Source: Planctomycetota bacterium
Lineage (GTDB): Bacteria; Planctomycetota; Phycisphaerae; SM23-33
Reading direction: 5' to 3'
Assembly (NCBI GenBank): GCA_021160865.1
Contig: JAGHBS010000067.1
Span: forward strand, 1 to 5,745
Length of the DNA: 5,745 nucleotides
Shown here one piece after another: positions 1 through 5,133 of this stretch (within the stretch, counting starts at the first letter, position 1; each line of letters opens with the position of its first letter). The position numbers and the translations under genes are program-made. The notes beneath the pieces were generated by a model. That model was not told the origin of the DNA, searched no databases, and saw nothing but the letters and a program-made list of their open reading frames with translations.

Positions 1-169
1 GTAGCATATTGTTCCGAGCCGACGCTTCAGCGAGTTCGCGTCTTTGCTTTTCGCTTTGGTATGCCCTTTTCCAATTTGGTCCGGTGGTCGCCAACTGGAT
101 CAGCGGACCGACAAAAACCAGTATTAGAAGAGCCAGTACAACAATGCTAATCTTCGTGAGGGTACTCAC
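1..169 (-). CDS. N-terminal part of a single-pass membrane protein, cut by the left edge
   Basis: The minus strand is open from a GTG at 169 to the window edge, giving 56 codons. The protein begins MSTLTKISIVVLALLILVFV, followed by GPLIQLATTGPNWKRAY and then a charged Glu/Lys/Arg/Ala-rich stretch (about residues 38-56). Residues 7-24 form one hydrophobic segment, so this is a signal anchor or uncleaved signal peptide. The charged stretch after it looks like the start of a coiled coil facing the periplasm. The start is well supported: AAAGGAG lies 8 nt upstream (178-184) and a candidate promoter lies at 245-272. The architecture (short cytoplasmic tail, one membrane helix, coiled coil) recalls hypothetical proteins I associate with planctomycetes, but I cannot name a family. 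The function is unknown and the C-terminal part is not visible. The reading frame on the opposite strand here is a shadow. Confidence 0.8.
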   Translation of the reverse strand, partial: MSTLTKISIVVLALLILVFVGPLIQLATTGPNWKRAYQSEKQRRELAEASARNNML

Positions 170-177
170 TAGCGAGT

Positions 178-184
178 CTCCTTT
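178..184 (-). promoter_or_regulatory. Ribosome binding site fixing the GTG start at 169
   Basis: The minus strand reads AAAGGAG, a near-consensus Shine-Dalgarno sequence, 8 nt before GTG at 169. This selects a non-ATG start for the left-edge gene. Confidence 0.8.
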
Positions 185-244
185 CAGTTTTCGGTATTTC
201 TAACAACTCATTTCACATTAAACTTCTCACTTCGATAGAGTGTG

Positions 245-272
245 ATTTTACTCACCTGACTACAATGGTCAA
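245..272 (-). promoter_or_regulatory. Candidate sigma70-type promoter for the left-edge membrane protein
   Basis: The minus strand has TTGACC (267-272; 5 of 6 to TTGACA), a 16-nt spacer and TAAAAT (245-250; 5 of 6 to TATAAT). It points at the GTG start at 169, and predicts transcription from about 238 and a leader of roughly 70 nt. It begins only 27 bp after the stop of the HEAT-repeat gene, so the left-edge gene could have its own transcript rather than depend on read-through. Confidence 0.55.
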
Positions 273-273
273 G

Positions 274-295
274 AAAAAATCTACCCGTTGATTTT
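274..295 (-). terminator. Weak terminator-like hairpin after the lnt/HEAT operon
   Basis: On the minus strand AAAATC (290-295) can pair with GATTTT (276-281) around an 8-nt loop, followed directly by further T residues to give a run of six. The position, just past the TAA of the HEAT gene, suits a Rho-independent terminator. The stem is only 6 bp and almost all A-T, so it would be leaky. It ends beside the -35 box of the next promoter. Confidence 0.3.
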
Positions 296-299
296 CATT

Positions 300-1451
300 T
301 TAGTCTTTCGGGCCCGCAGTGTGTAGCACCGGTCTGGTAGCTGGTTGAGCAGGTTGTTTTTCTTTTATAATAACGGGCTCTCTACTAATCACCGTTGGCT
401 TAGATGCTTGCAATAGTTTAAGTAAGGTTTCACTGGCAGCTACTCGTACTGCTCCCTTTGGTGAGCGCAACAATGGTGTCATTACCTTTATTATTTCTGT
501 TTCCGGCTCGGGTATATATTGCAGGGAGCGAATGGCTATAGTTTGCAAACTTATTATATCAATAGGACGCAGTTCGGCATCTTTACCACGTGCTTTTTTG
601 AGTACCTTGGTGGGATTAGTGGCAGCTTCTAATGGTAGGTGAGTCCTTACTGGTTGCCCCAGACGAGCAAGACTTGCTGCCGCTGCCACTCGTACTACCG
701 GTTCTTGACGATTATCGTGCAATATCTGTTTGAGGATGTGAACAGAGTTGATGCTTGATGTTTTCCCCAGTGCCTTGGCAGCAATTAGACGATCCTCAAT
801 ATTTTGACTTTTTGTAAACGCCTCAAGTAAGTGTATCGAGCGTTTGTCTCCTAATATGGCTAATGCCTCGGTAACCTCCAGCTGGACGACCGGGTCACGG
901 TCAGTTCTTTGGAGCGATTTTAGTGGTCCAATGGCACTTGGTTCACCCATTTTTCCCATAATAGTGGCTGCCTGGGCACGAACCCATTTGTCCTTATCTC
1001 TCAGAAGTCTGCCCAATTCGGTAGTATAGGTATCATCACCAAGACAATGAAGGGCATAAATCACAGCACATTTGAGCTTCTTAGGTAGCGACGGGTCCTT
1101 CATCATCTTCAACAAGATGGGTCTGGCGGGAGCATATCGAGTATCACCTATTGCCATAGCAGCTGCAAATCTGACCGGTGCATAGGGGTCACGAAGCGCC
1201 TGTAGCATTACTGCACCTGCCTGGGTCCCCTCAGTATTTGTCAATGCCTCCAACGCCTTGGTCCGAACACGAGGATCAGGGTCTTCAGCAGCTTGGTAGA
1301 GGGTTGTCCTGGCGTCGATATAAACCTTAGTGGTATCTATGTGCGTTTTTTGCTTGGAGATACTAAAACCCTGCCACTTATTACAACCTATTGCCGTTGT
1401 TGAAATAATTGTGCTAATAAATATCAAACGACGTACAGGAATATGTTTCAT
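300..1451 (-). CDS. HEAT-repeat lipoprotein (383 aa)
   Basis: The product starts with a lipoprotein-type signal peptide: basic N-terminus (K2, R7, R8), hydrophobic core and TTAIGC with the acceptor Cys at residue 23. The lipobox is imperfect, since -3 is Ala rather than Leu. From about residue 47 to 265 there are six or seven tandem helical HEAT/PBS-type repeats of 30-35 residues, each with the pattern D-P-x-V-R-x-x-A-A-x-x-L-G (for example DPDPRVRTKALEAL, DPYAPVRFAAAMAIG, DKDKWVRAQAATIMG, EPVVRVAAAASLARLG). A further repeat lies near 295-350 (SPKGAVRVAASETLLKLL), followed by a Pro-rich basic tail. Such solenoids are protein-binding scaffolds; no catalytic site is visible. ATG at 1451 has AAGGA 8 nt upstream. 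The gene starts 20 bp after the lnt stop, so it is probably co-transcribed with lnt, and its product is a plausible Lnt substrate. The binding partner is unknown. Confidence 0.85.
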   Translation of the reverse strand: MKHIPVRRLIFISTIISTTAIGCNKWQGFSISKQKTHIDTTKVYIDARTTLYQAAEDPDPRVRTKALEALTNTEGTQAGAVMLQALRDPYAPVRFAAAMAIGDTRYAPARPILLKMMKDPSLPKKLKCAVIYALHCLGDDTYTTELGRLLRDKDKWVRAQAATIMGKMGEPSAIGPLKSLQRTDRDPVVQLEVTEALAILGDKRSIHLLEAFTKSQNIEDRLIAAKALGKTSSINSVHILKQILHDNRQEPVVRVAAAASLARLGQPVRTHLPLEAATNPTKVLKKARGKDAELRPIDIISLQTIAIRSLQYIPEPETEIIKVMTPLLRSPKGAVRVAASETLLKLLQASKPTVISREPVIIKEKQPAQPATRPVLHTAGPKD

Positions 1452-1471
1452 AGTCTCGATCCTTAACTCGC

Positions 1472-3328
1472 TTAATCCTTATTTGTTCCTCGTTTTCTTA
1501 TCAAGAGAATAATAATTCCAATACCTGCAGCAATGCAAACTATCTGTGCGAACAGATCACCTATGAAACTATATAGAGAAACTCGCTTATCAACAAGGGT
1601 TTTTACTACGAGATTTCCAACTACCAGCTTTCGCTTTCCGAGATGCTCGACCGTTGCCTTTATTCTACCGTTGGAATCGATATAAGCGCTGATTCCGGTA
1701 TTTACAGCTCTGATAATAGGGGTGCGATTCTCAATCGCACGGAAAACATATTGCGCAAGGTGCTGGTCAAGTTCCGTACTGGCATGCATCTTACCCGAGA
1801 ATCGGTGAACGAACCAGCCATCGTTTGAGATGTTCACCAACATATCCACTCGTTTGTCGCTGGATTTGAACCCTGCAGGTTTAACCATCGCTCTGCAGAC
1901 GCGTGCGAACGTACCTTCATAACAAATCGGTGTGGAAAATCTTACAAGTTGTCCATTGTAATAAATCTCAAAACGTGTAAGTTTATTTCCCGGCTCAAGT
2001 TGCTGCATTACAGGTGGAACGAATCGACGAATCTGTTTATATAACCATTTCCAGCGATCACGAAACGGGACGCATTCGCTGAATGGTACAAGGTGTATCT
2101 TATCGTACCGTTTTATAATGCGAACCTTGCCACTTTCATCAGGAGCAAAAAGCAAAGCGGAGTTGCAAACTCTTATATTTTCAGAGTAATCACCCGCGTT
2201 TTCTGCAGGCATCGAGCCTCCTGCCAGTAGAGGACAACCTAATTCTCTGATGAGTCTTGTAAGTCTCCGAAGGTTTCGCTGGTAGGTCAGGATTACTTCA
2301 CGTTCTTTCTTAGTGTAGATGGGTTTGGGATTTATTCTGTCTGTGGTAGCATCGGGATTGAGTTTTTCCCAAACGTCCGGGTCCATATCAAAAAATCCGA
2401 GCATACTTTCAGGCCAGACAACAAGGTCGCACCCTGCCCCGATTAGTAGTCTCGAACTATCTAAATGAGCGTCAAAGATTTCTTGTTCAGATGCTTCTCT
2501 ACCTGTTATGGTAATCGGGAAGGCTTGCTGGACAATTCCGACCTTTGGTCCAGGTAAGAAAGTTTTCTGATTTATCCGCCAGTTCCCATAGCAAATAAGT
2601 CCTATTGCTACGATGATACAGCCGCCTGCTGCTATTGCGATCTTACGAGTAATTCTACCACCTTGCTTGGTCCTAACGAACAGCGGCTGGACAAGTGCAT
2701 CAATAATCGCCCCATTTACCATCGCCACGAAGAATGACACGCCGTACTGGCCGGTAATATCAGCAACTTGTATTATCCGTATAGACTCGTATTGACTCTG
2801 TGCCAGGAAAAACCATGGGAAACCACTAAGTTTTGCCGGCAGGATAGGCCAAAGCATATATGCCCGGGCATATTCCATTGCCACCCATATTATCGGGAGC
2901 GTAATCCAGATTGGCCAACCCCTGTGAAATGCCCTACGGATTACTGCTCCCGGGATAAGCCAGTAAATTCCGAGTAGAAAAATTAGAAGGAAATATCCAA
3001 TCAGGGTAATCCACGTTAGCCAATACAGTGCGATTGCCCAAAAGATAACCCCCGCCAACCATGCCCATAGCAGCGCCCATTTTTTATTATGTCCCCCAAT
3101 GATGCCAAGTCCCCACGGTACTAAAGCGAAATAGGCTAAATACCAGTGATCAAACGGTGCAAATGAGATTGACAAAAGTACGCTTGTAAGAATTGCCAGA
3201 AGTGCGACGCTTAATCGTCGGCGGATATCTATTCTACCCTTGAAGACCTCAGCAGGGGGATTCTTTTCAAGGGCGGCTACCTCAGCCTTTACCTTTGCAG
3301 GATTTATTGCATGGCGACGTTTGGTCAC
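1472..3328 (-). CDS. lnt: Apolipoprotein N-acyltransferase
   Basis: Inner-membrane enzyme that moves an acyl chain from a phospholipid to the N-terminal Cys of diacylated apolipoproteins, the last step of lipoprotein maturation after Lgt and LspA. From the GTG start it has 618 aa. Residues 1-37 form a charged cytoplasmic extension, about 38-247 hold several membrane helices with the family-type SFAPFDHWYLAYFALVPW stretch, about 262-579 are the nitrilase-fold domain, and about 586-610 are a last helix. The triad is visible: Glu307 in VVWPES, Lys410 in RYDKIHLVPFSECVPF and Cys469 in PICYEG, with the NISNDGWF motif (Trp505) following. It is about 100 residues longer than the E. coli enzyme (512 aa), owing to the N-terminal extension and a loop between Glu307 and Lys410. 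GTG at 3328 is chosen because GAGGA lies 6 nt upstream. A TTG at 3391 lengthens the frame but has no ribosome binding site and falls in a probable -35 box. First gene of an operon with the HEAT lipoprotein. Confidence 0.95.
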   Translation of the reverse strand: MTKRRHAINPAKVKAEVAALEKNPPAEVFKGRIDIRRRLSVALLAILTSVLLSISFAPFDHWYLAYFALVPWGLGIIGGHNKKWALLWAWLAGVIFWAIALYWLTWITLIGYFLLIFLLGIYWLIPGAVIRRAFHRGWPIWITLPIIWVAMEYARAYMLWPILPAKLSGFPWFFLAQSQYESIRIIQVADITGQYGVSFFVAMVNGAIIDALVQPLFVRTKQGGRITRKIAIAAGGCIIVAIGLICYGNWRINQKTFLPGPKVGIVQQAFPITITGREASEQEIFDAHLDSSRLLIGAGCDLVVWPESMLGFFDMDPDVWEKLNPDATTDRINPKPIYTKKEREVILTYQRNLRRLTRLIRELGCPLLAGGSMPAENAGDYSENIRVCNSALLFAPDESGKVRIIKRYDKIHLVPFSECVPFRDRWKWLYKQIRRFVPPVMQQLEPGNKLTRFEIYYNGQLVRFSTPICYEGTFARVCRAMVKPAGFKSSDKRVDMLVNISNDGWFVHRFSGKMHASTELDQHLAQYVFRAIENRTPIIRAVNTGISAYIDSNGRIKATVEHLGKRKLVVGNLVVKTLVDKRVSLYSFIGDLFAQIVCIAAGIGIIILLIRKRGTNKD

Positions 3329-3334
3329 TGATTT

Positions 3335-3339
3335 TCCTC
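3335..3339 (-). promoter_or_regulatory. Ribosome binding site fixing the lnt GTG start
   Basis: The minus strand reads GAGGA 6 nt before GTG at 3328. The longer in-frame TTG at 3391 has no purine-rich motif upstream, so this site decides the start. Confidence 0.7.
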
Positions 3340-3362
3340 GAATTAATACAAGGTAAGAAACT

Positions 3363-3391
3363 ATTCTGCCTGCAAGAGTAATCCCGGTCAA
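3363..3391 (-). promoter_or_regulatory. Candidate sigma70-type promoter of the lnt operon
   Basis: The minus strand has TTGACC (3386-3391; 5 of 6), a 17-nt spacer and CAGAAT (3363-3368; 4 of 6 to TATAAT). Transcription would begin near 3356, leaving a leader of about 28 nt that contains the GAGGA site before the GTG at 3328. The -35 hexamer is identical to that of the candidate promoter at 245-272. Confidence 0.45.
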
Positions 3392-3450
3392 GGATACGAT
3401 TGAACTTATGTTCTTTACACACCGATGCGTGGTCTATAGGATAAGCAATT

Positions 3451-4395
3451 ATGCCAGAACTATTCGTGGAAAAATCCTCGGCTTTTCGTAGAAGTTTATT
3501 GGCATTAATGATGCTGATAATACTGGCAGTATCGGTAGTGTCAGCCAATGTACTTGTTGTACGGGCACGTAAGCGGGTCGAGGCAGGTGCGAAGATTGTA
3601 AAAAAATTGCGTTTGCTCGGATTGGAACATTTTTATTCACCAGGACCGGAAATACAGTGGTATCTCATCAAATCGAGAAAGGGCTCTATCGGTTGGTTAG
3701 CAACATTTCATCAACGCTTACCTAATGGCGGCTTTATCGGTGTCAAGGTTGAGAATCTTCCGCGTGTATATAAATCTTATGAGAGATGGTCCCTCAATAA
3801 CGACGCTACCGAGGGACAATATAGCAGCAGGATTGTCTGGGAATCTGGAAAATACCTTGATGTCTCCATTACCCTCTCCGAGGGCATCGTAAAGGTGAGC
3901 CGTCGTAGTATAAGTCTATTCAGGCCGGAGATTGCCAAGGCACCAGCAAAAGAAAATTATCTACCCGAAGGGACACATCTGCTGGCTGTTCGAGAAGTTG
4001 CAAAATCTAAGGTCGATGCACAATTTGCGATGGTTTTCAACGAGCAGCCGAATTTCGCAGGTGTCGTGCAATTCGGGACAGTTCGGATTAAATATATGAA
4101 TCAGAGAAAAATCAAAGGAAGAAAGGTGATTCGTGTCAAGGAAACGGCAATTCTGCTTAATGAAAAAATCTCCCACACTTACGAAATTGATCAAAGTGGA
4201 AAGGTTGTTCAAGTTAGGCTACCTGAGAATAAGCGCATTGTAGCCTGCGATGAGAAAACGGTGCTGCTGAATTTTCCTGCTGCTAAAAGTTATTTTCACC
4301 AATTTTTGCCTCGGCGATTAGAGTCGGAATCGGAGGATGAAGATCAAGAAGACATCCCGATAATCAGGCTGATACAAACTATAATTTCTCCTTGA
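3451..4395 (+). CDS. Single-pass membrane protein of unknown function (314 aa)
   Basis: I do not recognise this family. Residues 1-14 are a short polar tail, about 15-33 form one strongly hydrophobic segment (SLLALMMLIILAVSVVSA), and 37-56 are basic and probably helical (RARKRVEAGAKIVKKLRLLG). The rest would be periplasmic. It is rich in alternating polar/hydrophobic stretches typical of beta strands, for example GKYLDVSITLSEGIVKVS near 133-150 and KVIRVKETAILLNEKISHTYEID near 225-247. An acidic run, ESESEDEDQED, occupies 291-301, and the C-terminus is short and hydrophobic. Two wide, antiparallel-looking sheets after a signal anchor suggest a ligand-binding or barrel-like domain, possibly like LolA/DUF3108-type periplasmic folds. 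This is a shape-based guess. No catalytic motif or lipobox is visible. The ATG at 3451 has a modest AGGA 9 nt upstream (3438-3441). The gene is divergent from lnt, so shared control is possible, and convergent with the PEGA lipoprotein gene. Confidence 0.8.
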   Translation: MPELFVEKSSAFRRSLLALMMLIILAVSVVSANVLVVRARKRVEAGAKIVKKLRLLGLEHFYSPGPEIQWYLIKSRKGSIGWLATFHQRLPNGGFIGVKVENLPRVYKSYERWSLNNDATEGQYSSRIVWESGKYLDVSITLSEGIVKVSRRSISLFRPEIAKAPAKENYLPEGTHLLAVREVAKSKVDAQFAMVFNEQPNFAGVVQFGTVRIKYMNQRKIKGRKVIRVKETAILLNEKISHTYEIDQSGKVVQVRLPENKRIVACDEKTVLLNFPAAKSYFHQFLPRRLESESEDEDQEDIPIIRLIQTIISP

Positions 4396-4434
4396 ATCTT
4401 CAATACGGGGTGGGATTTTCAAGCAATTAAGCAT

Positions 4435-4845
4435 TTAACGCGACGGTTCTTCTGCATTTCGCTTTCTAAGCTGCTCGGCTCGTTGGATTAGTTCAGCGTC
4501 GCTTGGAATGGACTTTTTCTTCAAGACGAAATGCACTGTACGATTATCATGATATGTCCATGGCGCTAACGCACTTAGTAAGTCAAGTGGAGGGATTTCA
4601 TAAAGAGGAGGATTTATCTTGTAATGCGTTTTGAGCGTTTCATAGCCATCCTTGCGTAGAATAATCTCGTAATCGCCGTACCACGTAAACGATTTAGTTA
4701 CAGGCGTCCTGCCTATCTCCTCGCTTGATATATAAACCAGGGCGTCGCTCGGCTCGGAGGTGACCGTAAGCGTCCGCTCTACACACCCTGCCAGCCCAAT
4801 TAACAATGTTACAGCGATAAGGAACTTTATTATCTGCCGTTTCAT
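4435..4845 (-). CDS. Small PEGA-domain lipoprotein (136 aa)
   Basis: MKRQIIKFLIAVTLLIGLAGC is a textbook lipoprotein signal peptide with lipobox LAGC and acceptor Cys21. It is followed by a PEGA-type domain (about residues 26-73): LTVTSEPSDALVYISSEEIG, then RTPV, then TWYGDYEIILRKDGYE. PEGA domains are small beta-sandwich modules of surface or periplasmic proteins, named for a Pro-Glu-Gly-Ala motif; here the matching position reads SEPSDALVYI. The segment PPLYEIPPLDLLSALAPWTYHD (about 79-100) looks like a conserved second half, and the C-terminus is a charged helix. No enzyme activity is expected. The ATG at 4845 gives the correct signal peptide but has no clear ribosome binding site. The frame stays open to an ATG at 4971 that does have one, adding 42 residues and a second hydrophobic stretch; I prefer 4845. 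Its 3' end faces the 314-aa gene across 39 bp in which I see no convincing terminator. Confidence 0.85.
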   Translation of the reverse strand: MKRQIIKFLIAVTLLIGLAGCVERTLTVTSEPSDALVYISSEEIGRTPVTKSFTWYGDYEIILRKDGYETLKTHYKINPPLYEIPPLDLLSALAPWTYHDNRTVHFVLKKKSIPSDAELIQRAEQLRKRNAEEPSR

Positions 4846-4975
4846 CGTGAAAACTTTATATCGCATCGGAAGCAGGAACGCAAGAAAATTTGTTTCCCCA
4901 ATTTCCCCGATAGCTATCAAAAGCAAGGTATGAATTTTCAGGTAAAAGTCCTCTCTAAAATAGTTTCTCATTTTT

Positions 4976-4981
4976 TCCTTT
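4976..4981 (-). promoter_or_regulatory. Ribosome binding site-like AAAGGA before the upstream in-frame ATG
   Basis: The minus strand reads AAAGGA 4 nt before an ATG at 4971, which is in frame with the PEGA lipoprotein gene. Spacing is short but workable. If used, it would make a 178-aa form whose signal peptide is buried 42 residues in. Otherwise the match is chance, or the true start lacks a Shine-Dalgarno sequence. Confidence 0.4.
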
Positions 4982-5001
4982 CAGATTTCGACCTGTCGGG
5001 A

Positions 5002-5007
5002 TATAAT
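5002..5007 (+). promoter_or_regulatory. Perfect TATAAT -10 candidate for the right-edge gene
   Basis: TATAAT is a full match to the -10 consensus, but no good -35 stands at 16-18 nt (TTTCAG is the nearest), so it would be weak or activator-dependent. It lies within an AT-rich tract (5001-5014) that also offers TATATT on the minus strand (5008-5013) toward the PEGA lipoprotein gene. Transcription to the right from about 5014 would give a leader of about 120 nt. Confidence 0.4.
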
Positions 5008-5017
5008 AATATAAGTT

Positions 5018-5032
5018 CCTGCAGTAAGCAGG
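5018..5032. repeat. Short perfect inverted repeat in the divergent region
   Basis: CCTGC and GCAGG flank AGTAA, a 5-5-5 dyad lying between the two divergent genes and just past the AT-rich promoter tract. It could be an operator half-site pair or the first hairpin of the rightward transcript. No T-run follows, so it is not a terminator. Confidence 0.45.
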
Positions 5033-5054
5033 TGTTGGATATTATGGATTTCAC

Positions 5055-5108
5055 ATGGAGGAAGAGAGAAGGCTCATAAGGTTTCTCGAAGGGGGATTCC
5101 TCCTGTAA
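5055..5108 (+). other. Structured leader with two exclusive pairings and a possible 17-codon leader peptide
   Basis: GGAGGAA (5057-5063) is fully complementary to TTCCTCC (5097-5103), with an inner GAGAA/TTCTC pairing (5066-5070 with 5083-5087). The same CCTCC can instead fold locally with GGGGG (5091-5095) around a 3-nt loop, so the two folds exclude each other. An ATG at 5055 opens a 17-codon frame (MEEERRLIRFLEGGFLL) ending at 5108 across the whole structure; it has no clear ribosome binding site. An overlapping 11-codon frame starts at 5044. The layout resembles a translation-coupled leader switch, but no known riboswitch class is recognisable. Confidence 0.3.
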
Positions 5109-5119
5109 GACAAGAGAAG

Positions 5120-5126
5120 AAAGGTG
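5120..5126 (+). promoter_or_regulatory. Ribosome binding site of the right-edge secreted protein
   Basis: AAAGGTG, a good match to the AAGGAGGTG consensus with a gap, stands 7 nt before the ATG at 5134 and supports that start. Confidence 0.65.
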
Positions 5127-5133
5127 CAGAGAA

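Noticed and set aside
9..203. 64-codon plus-strand frame at the left edge
   Set aside because: It lies antisense to the GTG-started membrane protein, has no ribosome binding site and no sensible protein features.
844..1029. 61-codon plus-strand frame inside the HEAT gene
   Set aside because: Antisense shadow of the repeat-rich coding sequence; its composition merely mirrors the HEAT codons.
1330..1512. 60-codon plus-strand frame across the HEAT/lnt junction
   Set aside because: Its hydrophobic content comes from reading the HEAT signal peptide region backwards, and it overlaps two solid genes.
1643..2977. Three plus-strand frames of 60-69 codons inside lnt
   Set aside because: All are antisense to the nitrilase and membrane domains of a well-supported gene and lack ribosome binding sites.
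3414..3440. TTTACA-15-TATAGG as promoter of the 314-aa gene
   Set aside because: The spacer is too short, TATAGG overlaps the ribosome binding site, and transcription would start almost at the ATG.
3282..3640. Two minus-strand frames overlapping the start of the 314-aa gene
   Set aside because: Both run antisense to its signal anchor, and one also covers the lnt start; neither has domain-like features.
3961..4212. 83-codon minus-strand frame inside the 314-aa gene
   Set aside because: Antisense shadow with no signal, motif or ribosome binding site.
4391..4423. CTTGAA/TTCAAG pairing between the convergent genes as a terminator
   Set aside because: A 6-bp stem with a loop of over 20 nt and no T-run; too weak to call.
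5014..5133. Known riboswitch (for example a cyclic di-GMP type) in the leader of the right-edge gene
   Set aside because: I could not find the conserved core of any riboswitch class I know; only simple alternative pairings are visible.
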